Shown here piece by piece: positions 40,561 to 51,678 of a DNA stretch of 64,000 bases. Where the stretch lies: the NCBI GenBank assembly GCA_036925085.1, contig JAUPFP010000041.1:876001-940000 (forward strand), read 5' to 3'. Below the pieces are notes generated by a model, which was given only the letters and a program-made list of their open reading frames with translations, was not told where the DNA came from and did no database searches. Numbering within the stretch: the first letter of the stretch is position 1; each line of letters opens with the position of its first letter. The DNA is from Brachycybe producta (Eukaryota; Arthropoda; Diplopoda; Playtdesmida; Andrognathidae). The position numbers and the translations under genes are program-made.

Positions 40561-42906
40561 GTGTCTGCAACCGCAGTCAGTAACTATAAGTATAAGCTAG
40601 TATAGGCTAAGCAAAAGAACCCCAACGACTGATCGCGTGACGTCATCCGGCTACCTTATAGATGATGTCGTAAAACAAAACTCCAAAAATAAGAATGACT
40701 GCAGGGTGCCTTTAGCCTTGAGGCCGAAAAATCAAAACTCAAGGCCCCCGCCGACTAACAAACATTACACAATATAAGCAATAAAACACGAAATTTCATT
40801 GTTTCAACAAAAATCAGAACAACATTTCGAAACAAATCACAAAAATCTCACAAAGAAAAGGTTAAAAATGTATAACTTACTGAAACATCGATAAATCGAT
40901 GCTTAACACTACATTCCAATCATAAAACAGGTAGAAAACGAACAAAACCGAACAAAAACAAATGATTCGATGTACAAATTCGCAATTTTCTTCTAACGTT
41001 CGTCTGCTCACAACTGAATCAACGTAAATATAAACACAAAAAGCGGCAATTGCAGGAGGTCAAGAAGCACGCGCGCGCGCGCGCACACACACACAAAATA
41101 AACGATAAAATTCGTTTAGGATTACTCAGATCTAACTCCTACTATCTCACGTTACTAAATAAAAAAAAAAAAGTCACTCGGAGCGCTCCGATTACGTTTT
41201 CTGTTCCTAGAAGCTGATAGAAAATGCACGACTATCATAAAAAGCCATCTACTCTAAACGACACGCTCGTGAACTATGAACAGATATGTGTTAACTCCGA
41301 ATCACGACCCGAAAAAAGTTGATCAAATAAGAAATGGACATGATTAACCTTGGCAAAAATACTTTTAAGAAACTCGAGGTGTGGTTTAGAAACACTCGGG
41401 GAGGGGGGAAAAGGATGCACTAACATGGATCCAACAAACCCTATTATACAATGGGGTAATGCACCACAGTAGTACACCATTTACTCACTAAAGCTAGCTT
41501 CACATCCATGACGCAACTTCACATGTTGGCTCGCTCCAAAAAAAAAGTGCGCTTTCTTAGCGCTCCGCTATCGAATCCAGAAAATCTGGATTCGTTATTA
41601 TTAGCGCTAATAGATGGCAAATGCAAAATTGTGAATATGACATTACTGAAAGGAAGAGATTTAAAGTTTAAAATTGCAAAATAAAACGAAATAATCTATT
41701 CCTTGATATTCCCATAAGTATTGATCATGACGTCATCATTCGATCCTATAACATGACGCATACAAAAATACAAGCGCACGTGCTTGTTTTTTATGGCCCA
41801 CATTCGAATCGAAAATTAATGCAAAACAACAACAACAAAAAACTCACCTTCTTTGAAATTACGATGAAATTCTTATCGATAATAAACCCGCTGTTGTTGC
41901 GCGCACTCTTATTAGAAACACAAGAGAAGGAGATTATTTTTTCCTCTCTCTCTACGTTGAACGTTTCGCTTCAACTGACGAATGCAATGAATGTGTGCAA
42001 AACAGCCAAATGTTCACTAACTAACTACATAGAAAAAAAGAGAGAAAAGAAAAGAGCGCAAAATGCTGCAAGGGACAACTTTCGTTGCCACTTTAATAGC
42101 CGCAAGCAATGCAGGGGATTTTTGGTATTTCTCTTTTTTTTCTTCAGCAAGGGGCCAGGGGGCCTCCTATAGCTAACAATCTAGCTCTCTCTATATATAT
42201 ATTATATCTATAGGAATAGAACGATAGGAAGAAAAGGCAAAAGCGCTTCAAGCTATAAACAGGCAAAATGAATAGAAGGCATGTATTCATATAGGAGGAG
42301 GAGAAGGAGGAACTTTTGGAGGATAAGATGAAAAAAAGAAAGAAACAAAAATATAATAGGATCCGTAGAGTGGATCAGAGAAAAGACAAGAGTCCTCTTT
42401 CACCCGTCCCTCCCCCACCTCCTCCTAACTCCCTCCCCCCCCCCTTAGAAACAATATCCCACAAGTATATAACCCCTACCTCCCTCTCAGCCCAGCCTAC
42501 CCTCTCCTCTTTACTCCACCAATCTCTCTCTCTTCCCCCTCCCCCTTCAATCCCTCCTAGAATAGATTCCCAGCATATCTGACATGACCTCAGGCATTGT
42601 TCTGAATTAAGGTACATCATGTGCAGAAAAAAAAGATAAAGCACGGAAAGGCAAAAGTGGGCTATATTATATCATCATGAAAGCTTAGAATATTGTCTTT
42701 TCAAAGAAAAGTATCTTGATTGGATGATGATGATGATGATGATGAAGATGAAGATGATAAAAGTTCTCAAAGAAGAAGAAAAAAATCTGAGATACAAAGT
42801 TTATCATCTAGAAAGAAGAATATTCTTGAAAAGAGCTTAGATATGAAATCCCTTTTTTTGGGGTGGGAAAGTACTCAGGTTTTTTGTTGTTGTTGCAAGT
42901 CATATT
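40561..42906. other. Non-coding stretch with simple sequence
   Basis: A GC/AC tract (41067), pyrimidine-rich DNA at 42390-42560, (GAT)n at 42724-42757 and a possible TWA tip AGCTAGCTTCACATCCATGA near 41490. Frames at 41753-42172, 42316-42582 and 42375-42644 are low-complexity. No gene. Confidence 0.45.
41067..41094 (+). repeat. (GC)n(AC)n alternating purine-pyrimidine tract
   Basis: About 28 bases of strict alternation: CACGCGCGCGCGCGCGCA then CACACACACAC. Such tracts can adopt Z-DNA under supercoiling. Not linked to a recognised gene. Confidence 0.85.
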
Positions 42907-43384
42907 CAGTGGCGTAGGTATGAGGGGGAGATATAGGGGTTTGATCCCCCTCCCCCCAAAGGCTTAAAAAAACGAAAAAGGGGGGGTGGTTCGCCCTGGG
43001 GCGAAACTTTTTTTGGGGCGTCAAAAAAACGAAAAAAAAAAACGTCTTTAAAATGGCCTAAGAAGAAATTCTGAAAAATTTTTCGCTCGCTGCGCTCGCG
43101 GAATGTATTATGCAATCCACCATTATTTTTGAAGTCTGGAAAACATACACAATTGAGTAAAAATTAAAATTGATATTTCATAAGTAATTACTATCGGGTA
43201 CTGGTTTATTTAATAATTTCATAATTAATATAAAGTTCTATAAACCATTTCAATCATTGTGTCCTGTTTTTGTGAGGGAGGAAGGGTGGCAAACTCAATG
43301 ACCGTCCAGGGCGGCACAAACTCTAGCTACGCCATTGATTCCCCCCCCCCTCCCAACCAGAGGAAAATCCTACCTACGCTACTG
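42907..43384. mobile_element. hAT element (CAGTGGCGTAGGTATG), with a nested related copy
   Basis: The left end CAGTGGCGTAGGTATGAGGG and the right end CCTACCTACGCTACTG. Perfect 8-bp duplication GTCATATT (42899-42906, 43385-43392). The inside, to about 43340, is a copy related to 25299-26295 (GGAATGTATTATGCAATCCA, GGGCGGCACAAACTCTAGCT, ACGCCATTG), apparently inserted near TTGATCCCCC / TTGATTCCCC. Confidence 0.85.
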
Positions 43385-43594
43385 GTCATATTTCAATATA
43401 AGAAAACATTGCATTTGACACCTTATAAATTGGAATATGGAAAAAGCGTTCGATAGAGTCGAATCTCAAATCTATGTTAAAGATTCATCAATCTGAACAG
43501 TCGGCATGTTTATTATACTGTAGATTGATTGAGACCTCTAGGTGCTGTAGGATAAAAAAAATCGAAGTCTTCTAAAAAAAATATAGATATGCAT

Positions 43595-43749
43595 ATTTTC
43601 GGCCTAGACGCACGAGGCGCGCGCACCTGCACTCTCAAATTTTTATGTATGGGTCCTAAAAACTCAAAACTTTAGTTAAAATAAAGTTTTGGGGCCCACA
43701 AATATTTGAGAGTGCAGGCGCGCGCGCCTCGTGCGTCTAGGCCGAAAAT
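43595..43749. repeat. Fold-back with 46-bp GC-rich arms
   Basis: The left arm ATTTTCGGCCTAGACGCACG continues AGGCGCGCGCACCTGCACTC to TCAAAT. The right arm is its reverse complement with one difference (GCAGGCGCGCGC). The loop is about 60 bp, with its own AACTTTAG / TAAAGTTTT pair. Non-coding, likely MITE. Confidence 0.8.
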
Positions 43750-43876
43750 CACCACTGAATCAAGCCTTCTTTCTAACCTCTAAGCAGGTTCTTTGATTGC
43801 TTCTTCTTGTTGTAAAAAGTACTGCAGTGATTAGTGTTAGTTATTTCAATCCATGTTCGTTACACGCATGCACCTG

Positions 43877-44059
43877 TGCAGGGTCGGATAAAGGTTTGAA
43901 CTCGCTGAGACCGATCCAAAAGACCCCAATTGCACCATGTCAGCGGTGTCCAACTTTGTTGCTATTTATTTACTGAAATAGAATATCGAATTTGCAGAAA
44001 CCCCCGGGATTCCGTTGTTTGTTAAAAAAAAATTAATAAACCCATAAATTCAAAAAAAT
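43877..44059. other. Non-coding, hAT-like tip at the start
   Basis: CAGGGTCGGATAAAGGTTTG at 43878 resembles CAGTGCCGGATTAAGG-type hAT tips; no right end was found. The remainder has no recognised feature. Confidence 0.35.
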
Positions 44060-44660
44060 AAAAATTGTCAAAAAATGAAAGTCTTCTAGATGCCCTGAAA
44101 AGCACTGAAATGAACTCAGGAGGGCCCAACAGACTTCCAAGCACCATAAAAACCCATAAATCACTTGCTATGAATTCTCAAAGTTCAAATTCCATGAAGA
44201 ACCATAGTTACACTTCAACTACGTCCACTCTGAACGGCGTAACTTTTGAAGCGTGCAGTGCACATTGGAATTGAAGACATCCCTGCATTCCAGAGATCTC
44301 CGGGAATTTAGAGATTTCAACAGTTCCATTCCGGCTCTACTGGTTCACATGCAATGAATTTTCGAAGTTACAAATCCATGATTAATCATAGAAACACTTC
44401 AATGACGCCCACTCCGAACTGATGTAACTTTTAAAGCGTGCATTGCACACTCTAAATGAAAACATCCCTGCATTCCAGACATCTCTGGAAATTTAGAGAT
44501 TCCAACAGTTCCATTCCGCGCTCGTCTGGTTCACTTGCAATGAATTTTCGAAGTTATATAAATTTCCAAGACTATATATAGTCCATAAATATTTTCAAAA
44601 AATGGCAAGAAATGAGTCTTCGAGATGCCCTGAAAAGCACTTAAATGAACTCAGGAGGGC
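44060..44660 (+). repeat. About 184-bp tandem repeat, also present at 59340-59930
   Basis: Units carry CACTTCAACTACGTCCACTC / CACTTCAATGACGCCCACTC (44211 and 44395, spacing 184), TTTGAAGCGTGCAGTGCACA, ACATCCCTGCATTCCAGA, AACAGTTCCATTCCG and TGCAATGAATTTTCGAAGTT. A header TGCCCTGAAAAGCACT occurs at the start and again near 44625. The same units and header lie inside the hAT at 58854-60128. The open frame 44065-44274 is part of the repeat and has no known domain. Confidence 0.65.
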
Positions 44661-45243
44661 CACTTAAAAAGGATATACATTGGAAACCGCTTAACCCGAA
44701 ATTGAAGGGACCAAAATATTTTTTCATGCTAACCGAATTTCTTTATAATAATACAGGGGTAGGGGGGGGGGGGGGTAGGGCAAAAGTAGGTATAGAGTTG
44801 TTCTTATGGAAAAACATGCAGATCATTACAAAGTTTTATTATTCTATTAAGACAATAAGGCTGGCACTCGATTCATGTCATCAACAACAGTGCGTGGTTT
44901 TGTTGGAAAAAAAAATCATAAATAAACAATATAAATTAAATAATAAAGCACTCTATACGTCAAACATCTGTGTTTTTTCAGATTCACAACTGTATTTCTA
45001 CTTTTGCACACCCCCTCCCCCCTCTGTACATTCATGGCGGGAAAAAAAAAAATAATAATGAGAAATTTTTTAATATTTAAAACTTACATCTTTGGCTCAG
45101 ATTACCTTTATTTTAATAATAAACAGAAAATTCGGAAACCCCAACCACTGATTTGTATTTCTTTCGCCCACATACAAAAGAATTTTTACAAAAGATTATC
45201 AATTAAATTCTTATATGTATCTCAAAGTAAATTTGGAAAATGA
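44661..45243. other. Non-coding stretch
   Basis: Poly-G (44763-44774) and AT-rich sequence; the frame 44645-45055 crosses poly-G and shows no domain. Confidence 0.45.
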
Positions 45244-45528
45244 GATCTTAATTTTGTGTGTGTTAAGAAAAGAATTTTACGTAGTTTCATGGGACACAAC
45301 ATTTCTTCGATAGATGAACTACAGTGAAAATCACTGGTAAACCGTAGAGCCGAGCAAAGATTTGCCCTACTTGAACGTCTGCTCACTGAAGAAAACATTG
45401 CATTGTTAGATGGCATCCTAACTAGAAATCCTCGTATAAGTAGGCATGGCCATTCGAAGCCAACTAAAGAATTACACAAGCAAGAACTGGTGCTTATTTT
45501 TGGTCCTTTTTTTTCCAAATGTATTTAG
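45244..45528 (+). pseudogene. Broken ORF of unknown family
   Basis: One plus-strand frame reads about 94 codons with a single internal TGA at 45325-45327. Before it: VKKRILRSFMGHNISSIDEL. After it: NRRAEQRFALLERLLTEENI, ALLDGILTRNPRISRHGH, KELHKQELVLIFG, and a TAG at 45526-45528. The charged, amphipathic composition is unlike the surrounding chance frames and looks like a decayed exon or transposon protein. I do not recognise the family. Confidence 0.35.
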
Positions 45529-45531
45529 ACT

Positions 45532-45660
45532 ATGGAATAGAGACCTACATAAAGCCCATGGGCCGGTGGGCTTTTGCAAAAGCCCAGCCCAGCATTTTTA
45601 TGTTAAAGACCCATCAGTCTAGTGGGCTTTGTGGGCCTGGTGGGCTTCGTGGGTTTGGTG
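45532..45660 (+). repeat. Repeat tip, AAAGCCCATGGGCC family, copy 1
   Basis: TAGAGACCTACATAAAGCCC then ATGGGCC and repeated GGTGGGCTTTGTGGG words. A second tip in the same orientation is at 46582 (GTAGAGACGTACATAAAGCC). Likely one end of a hAT-like repeat; partner ends not found. Confidence 0.45.
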
Positions 45661-46054
45661 GCCTTTGTGTTATCCATTTTCATGTTAAACATTTTTTTTT
45701 TGCTGTAATTATAATAGTTTCTTGAAATAAATCTTTTTAATAATTAAGTTACTTTTAATTTAAGAAGTCACAACGTACATAACTGGACATAAAAGAAGAG
45801 CTTTGCAAAAACAGAAAACATTACACTGTTCTCGTAAAAATGTGTTGTCATTTTTGTGTGTGTGTTTTTAGTATTAATAAACGGTGAATTTAATTCCATA
45901 ATTATCATTTTATTACAAGTTTGTTCATATCTAATTTTCCTGGTATTTTTTTTTAGCTCTACAATCATATAATATTAAGCAAGATAATTATGTAAAGTTC
46001 TATTTGGGGCTGGGTTTCCAGCCATGAGCATATTAAAATTGGGAAACGCTGCTC
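45661..46054. other. Non-coding stretch
   Basis: AT-rich; no gene or terminal repeats recognised. Confidence 0.45.
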
Positions 46055-46372
46055 CAGCGGCGTAGCTAGGTTTTTGACGCCTCAAGCAAAAATCTTGAGC
46101 GCCTCTCACCATACTTATTTTTAAAAATTTCAATACTAATGCGTAAGGAAACCAAAAAAAATTAGTTTTTTTTTCAAAGAACCTTGTTAAAGGCTATGAA
46201 TTGAAAGCTCAAACTAGTTTTTAGCTTAGCTCAAAATGCGTTTTTTTTTTTCAGGACGTCTTACTAATTTATAAAGAAGTTTTTAAAAATAAAAACAACA
46301 TCGGAAGGCGCCTTTTTGGCGACTGACGCCCAGGGCGTATTCCTCCCGTTGCTTCCCATAATTACGCCGCTG
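46055..46372. mobile_element. hAT MITE (CAGCGGCGTAGCTAGG)
   Basis: The left end CAGCGGCGTAGCTAGG and the right end CATAATTACGCCGCTG, with inner GACGCCTCAAGC..TTGAGCGCC and GGCGCCTTTTTGGCG words. The flanking 8-mers match poorly (about 4 of 8), so the copy is old. Confidence 0.65.
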
Positions 46373-46581
46373 TACTACTATACAGTTATAAAATTTATAA
46401 AATATTGTTGTTACTTTGTGCTGATCACAATCAAAATGCGAAAACTCGCCTATTTTAATTAATAATTCATTAAAATAGGCGAGTTTTCTCATTTAAAATA
46501 CAATTATTGTATTTATGATGTGTATAGCAAGAACCAATTTGAAGCACAGTATAGAACTTTAGTTATACTGCATTTCCGGTA

Positions 46582-46680
46582 GAGACGTACATAAAGCCCA
46601 TGGGCCTGGTGGGCTAGGCCCAATATAAAGTCTCATGGGCTGGGCTGAGCTTCATATTTTTACACAATGTAGAATATTCT
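46582..46680 (+). repeat. Repeat tip, AAAGCCCATGGGCC family, copy 2
   Basis: GTAGAGACGTACATAAAGCC then CATGGGCCTGGTGGGC, followed by the partial inverse TGGGCTGGGCTGAGC. See 45532. Confidence 0.45.
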
Positions 46681-46757
46681 CTAATTTCAGGCTCAGCATT
46701 AAAGAAAAAATTAAAAGTGTGTTAGAAATTAAAATGGTACCTGAATTACTTAATAAT

Positions 46758-47085
46758 TAGGGCTATGATTTTTATGCAATAATATCAAGCAAACGTTTCT
46801 TAATCTGTGGCCCAAGTGTGGTCTGTGGCCAAAAGTGAAGTAACACAATTCCGTTTGGACCAACCAATAATTATGGTTTGTTTCAATCAAAAACACTGGT
46901 TAGAGGTTAAAACTCTAGTTGACAACTGATAGTAACCAGACATCTAGCCTTTAACCAGCCTATTTGATTAGAAAAGCATAATTTGCGTTTGTTGTAATGA
47001 TAACGATGATTACTTCACAATTGGCACTTGCATGGCCCCACATTGAGAAACTTTTACCTGATATTGCATAAAAGACCGAACCCTA
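46758..47085. mobile_element. hAT MITE (TAGGGCT..GATTTTTATGCAAT)
   Basis: The left end TAGGGCTATGATTTTTATGC and the right end ATTGCATAAAAGACCGAACC then CTA. Perfect 8-bp duplication TTAATAAT (46750-46757, 47086-47093). Inner AACGTTTCTTAATCTGTGGC mirrors CACATTGAGAAACTTTT. Relative of 3586-3952. Confidence 0.8.
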
Positions 47086-47240
47086 TTAATAATATGTTCA
47101 TCTTGATAACTTTAAAAATAATTTTTATGAACAGAAATAAGAAATATCATCTCCTAACAATTGGGTTATTTTTAAACTGTCATCAAAAGCTGATTTTAAA
47201 TAATATCAACATGAAATTGCCCCTTTTATACCTTATACCT

Positions 47241-47822
47241 AGTACGCACCTGGTAATTTAAATGCATTTAAATAATAAATCAGTTCTACAGAGCCCTATG
47301 TGAAGGGCAAACAAACAATATGTCGTCGAATTCAATTTATTCAGTTAATAATCTGAAAATATTGAGTTAATACTTAAGTATAATAAACTATTGACAAAAG
47401 ATTGATTAAGTATCTCAATTTAAAATATTAATAATAAAGTCAATTTTATTTGGATTCATGTCCTTAATTGGATTCCGTATAATTCACCTAAACACACTTA
47501 ATTTGAATTCATTTAACTCATGTGTGTACTAAGTGCATTCAAGTTAAATGTGTTTAGTTTAAGTACACGAAGTCGAGTTAAGGACATGAGAAGATGAAAT
47601 TGACATTTTTACCTGAACAAATTGAAATACTAAATCAATATTTTGTTACATTAACCCATTATACTGAAATACAAACTTAATTTATTTAAATATTAACTCA
47701 ATATATAGATATTAAATGAATAAATTACATTCGCCATATTGTTCTTTTGTCCTTAAAAAGGAAACTCACCTGTAGAACATGTTTAATCTTTATTTAAATG
47801 CATTTAACTTTATAGGTGTGTA
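47241..47822. mobile_element. Inverted-end element with ATTTAAATGCATTTAAAT tips
   Basis: The left end has CGCACCTGGTAATTTAAATG; the right end in reverse complement reads ACACACCTATAAAGTTAAAT. Both are followed by GCATTTAAATA and then TTCTACAG. The interior repeats TTAATTTGAATTCATTTAAC-like words. An inverted half copy is at about 58170-58400 (AATGCATTTAAATTATCAGG, AACAAACAAT-like). Confidence 0.6.
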
Positions 47823-49074
47823 ACATAAGTGGTTGAGCTACCATCTAGTTTTTTTAAAAACACTTTCAAGTTTCTCGTAACTTTCCTCCAAAGAAAAAAC
47901 AGATTAACCAGAGTTCAAAGGGCCTTTTAACGCTTTAAAACCACTTTAACCAATAATTTTACAGACACAAAAAAAATACTGAAAAAACGAAAAAATTTAG
48001 CACTAAAACCTAAAAATAAACATATTTCGAGACATCATTAGATATGAACTAGTTTGTTTCTATTTCAATTAAATGGTAATCATTAATGATCTTGACACAA
48101 ATTACGTCACATACACACACACAGACAAAAACCTCAAGTTTCTTCACCATGGTGTTAAAAAAACATTCCAAGGATTTCCTTTTTTTTTTGAGGATCATTG
48201 AAGGAGCCAACAAACTTGTCACAGTTTATTGCAAATATCTCGTTTACATGTATTTAGGTACCACCCAAAAAATATTCTTATGAAGGGTGAACCTGAGTTG
48301 AAGGGGGTAGCAGATAAGAGTACTGTAGAGGGTAATGGTTGGGCGAGAGACTTAATGTATTTCTCGAATAATAATAACTGCCCCAAGGTAACAAGTCCTC
48401 CCTCGATTAAGTGTCTGAAGAAATAATAATAATAAAAAAAATACAAAACACAAAGAGACTTGAAGGTGTCTTTTTTTTAAAAAAAAAGTTTGTTGTTTAA
48501 GGGCATCCCTATGGACATATTCTACACATACCAAAGTTCTACCAACCCCATCAAGAACCACCACAGCCCAAAAAATTGTTTCCTCTGGCCTTTTTGCCTA
48601 TTACATGTCCAACTGCTTTATGTTCGTGCCTTTGAGCAAAACACAAAACTAGAAAAATGAAAAATAAAGAAACTAATATATATATAAAATCCTGTTCTGA
48701 GGAGTTTCTGCCTCAGGAAAATAGGTAAAAAAGAGGGGGGGGGGGAGTCTTTGGAGTTTTTTTAAAAAAACAGAGGGATGAAATTTGAGAGATTTTTTTT
48801 TTTGTTGTTGTTGCTCTTTCACTTATGAGAAACGTCCAAATGTCGGCGCCTCCAGGTAATGTCTTGGCGACATTTACATTCCAGTTCTTTCGAAATCTTA
48901 AACCCAAATTTTTGTTTAAAAAAAATAAACTGGTGCACACCACGAAGTAATACAATAACGAAGCAAGCAGTGTTTTACAATGTAGTTTTTGTAAATCAAC
49001 AATATGTCGGCATGATCATCATCATCTATTTTAATAAAAAAGTCTAAAAAAGTCCATCAAATAATCAATTATAT
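47823..49074. other. Non-coding stretch
   Basis: (AC)n at 48110-48122, poly-T/A runs, poly-G at 48737-48747. No gene or resolved element. Confidence 0.45.
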
Positions 49075-49893
49075 TAGAGGTGGGACGAATCCTAAATTTT
49101 CTCGAATCCGAATCCGAATTAGAATCCTAAAAGGTTCTGGAATCCCTGGCGAATCTCACGAATCCTTCATATAAGAATCCTATATTAATAATTTAAAAAG
49201 ATACAAATGGATGTGAGACATTTGCCCTATAGACACTTGTCCTAAAAATATTTGCCCTAAAGGGACATTTACCCTAAAACCATTTGCAATAAAGAGACAT
49301 TTGCCCTAATCAGTAGTGTAAATTCACGTCATTTGGCGTTTTTTGTATGCCATACTCCACCAAAAGACACTAAACCATATGAAACGAGGGAACAAAAAAG
49401 TGGTTTTAGGGCAAATGTCCCTTTTGGACAAATGTTTTTTTAGGGCAAATGTTCTTTTAAGGCAAATGGTTTAAGGGCAAACATCCTTTTAGGGCAAATG
49501 GTTTTAGGGCAAATGTCCCTTTCGGGCAAATGTCCATAAGGCAAGTGTCTACAGAGCAAATGTCAATATCCAGATACAAATAAATGAAATAATATTAAAT
49601 ATTAAATTAATAAAAAACGGTGTGGCACTCAAGGTATCACACTCAATGCATATCACAAGGTAATATTGGTAATCCGGTATTGCAACCGAAATTGCAACGA
49701 TCGCCGGTTTTTTTTTGTTAGTGAACGCTTCTATTGGACGTCAATGAAGTTAAAACTAATTTTACCAAAGTTTTAACAGTTGTTTTTTAGGTTAGGATTA
49801 TAAAAACGAAAAAAGCGGTGAAGATTCGAGTTTTCAAATCTCGAATCTTTTTCAAGATTCGCGGGATTCGAGGATTCGAATCGCCCATCCCTA
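49075..49893. mobile_element. hAT MITE (TAGAGGTGGGACGAATCC / TAGGGATGGGCGATTCGAATCC)
   Basis: Inverted ends with a perfect 8-bp duplication AATTATAT (49067-49074, 49894-49901). Sub-terminal zones are built of CGAATCC / GGATTCG words. A second element sits inside at 49209-49571. Relatives at 21414-21861 and 31566-32340. Confidence 0.85.
49209..49571. mobile_element. Mutator-like element of GGGCAAATG words
   Basis: A 363-bp element with a perfect 10-bp duplication AGATACAAAT (49199-49208, 49572-49581). The left end GGATGTGAGACATTTGCCCT and the right end in reverse complement GGATATTGACATTTGCTCTG. The two arms are runs of ACATTTGCCCTAAA and TTTAGGGCAAATGTCC in opposite orientation. 9-10-bp duplications fit Mutator elements. 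Non-coding. Confidence 0.8.
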
Positions 49894-49901
49894 AATTATA
49901 T

Positions 49902-51350
49902 TATACATGTTGTCCTCACACTTTAAAAAAAAAACTTAAAGAGCGAAGTACGTTTTTGTTAAAAAAAAAAGGAATCTTTGTTTAAATTTGCTGTTGAAAT
50001 ACAAAGATTCATTGTAATAAAAATCAGCTAAAGTAACTGATATTTTCAAGGACCCCCCAAATCTTAAATTTGAATGTGGGACCCTGTGGGAACTTCTAGA
50101 ATTGGGTATGGAGGTCTCCTGCGAGGGCCCCTCTGTCTCAAAATGTTGACCCAATTTGAACACAATTTCTATTTTTCAACTTGGCATCCCAGCAGCAAAT
50201 GTCTTTTGTGTGGATGTGTGTGTTAATGAATATAAGAAATGAGGGTTTTGCATTTTGCTGCATGCATACTTAGGGAGGGAGGGGTAGGAGGAGGGGGTAG
50301 GGGGGGGGGGGTCACAATATGAATATGTGAATGCAGTTCTATTCCAATGTGTTCATTTAACCTGAAAGTTCCTTCTGAAAATGAATCTGCATGCTAGATG
50401 AGTATATTGCTTTCCAAAAACTAAATTGTTGCTCGAGGATACACGAAGTGCACCAACCGTGCAGTGCACCATCTCTTAATGGAAATAACTCTTTTAAATA
50501 TAAAAAAACTACCCCCACAAGGCTATTTAAAGATTGTTATAAGTGTGCATAGGAGACAGGGTGGGGAACATTTCTTTTCCTATTTGTCTATGAGATTTTA
50601 ACCAAGTTGCTGCTTGTATTTAAGAGCAAAAATTTAAATTTAAATTGTGATGATGCATTTTGGTGAATCTCAAGTCACAATTTTATTTTTTATTATAAAT
50701 AATGTGTCTGCGGTTGATGAGTTGGTCACAGTCAACTGGCCATTTGTGACATTCAATTTTTTTTTTTCATTTGATTATATTTCCACTGTCAGTACACCTG
50801 CATCAGGTGGAAAACCACACAGCAGATAAAGAGTATGGTGGGAATGTTCCTAAACATAGGTAGAAAATTCTTATTTGAGTTGGGAATGAGAGCATAATGC
50901 CTGAGAGGAGAGAGGCAGTTTCTAAAATTACAATCTTAAGATGACATATAAGTTATAAACAGCTGATTTTCCAACTCTTAGTTCTGCCATTCTTCATTTT
51001 GTTTTCTCTCATTTTCTCAGATACTGGAGCATTGAGAGTTAAATCATTTCTTTTGTATTTGGAAGTAATTCATCAGTGCTAGTTGAGTCGACACGAACTC
51101 TGAAAGCTAGGATAGCAAACGTTTTGGAGACTTACAAGTTAATGAAGAAACTTTTTAAAATGCCCTACTTGAAAAAAAGTTTGCAGTGTTTACAGTAAGC
51201 ATACTACTATAATTGTAAGATATGGAGAGAAGAAAACGACTCATTTGAACAGCATGTAGTCAAAAGTGGAGTGGCACACAATCAAACACAATGACACAAA
51301 ATCGTTACGTTTCGAAAAGTTTTCTGTCATCCTGTGTGCGTTCCGTCCTA
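49902..51350. other. Non-coding stretch
   Basis: Poly-G (50300-50312) and AT-rich sequence; no gene or element ends recognised. Confidence 0.45.
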
Positions 51351-51678
51351 AGCAGCACACAGACCTGCAACTTGGTTGCCAACCATGTTGCCAACTTGTC
51401 ATGTTGCAAACAGTGTTGAAGGTCTGTGGGATGGTTGAAGTTGCAATTTCAGGTTGCACCAACGGTTGCAGTGAAATCAAAAAGTTTAGATTTTTTGTGG
51501 GAGGTGCCTCATGTTGGCAACACTGTTGCGCCTTCTATAGTTGGGTTGGCAACTTGGTTGGAAACATTTGTACACCACAAGGACACCACTAGTCTGATGT
51601 TGCTGTAAAGGTTGCATAGTCTGTGGCAAACAAGTTGGCAACATGGGTGGCAACCAAGTTGCATGTCTGTGGGCTGCT
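51351..51678. mobile_element. TWA-type element, CAACTTGGTTGCC-word body
   Basis: The left end AGCAGCACACAGACCTGCAA and the right end in reverse complement AGCAGCCCACAGACATGCAA are inverted; flanks CTA and TTA. The body is a run of CAACTTGGTTGCCAACC, GTTGCCAACTTG, TGTTGCAAACAG and complements. Overlapping open frames on both strands are by-products of the inverted words. Confidence 0.65.
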
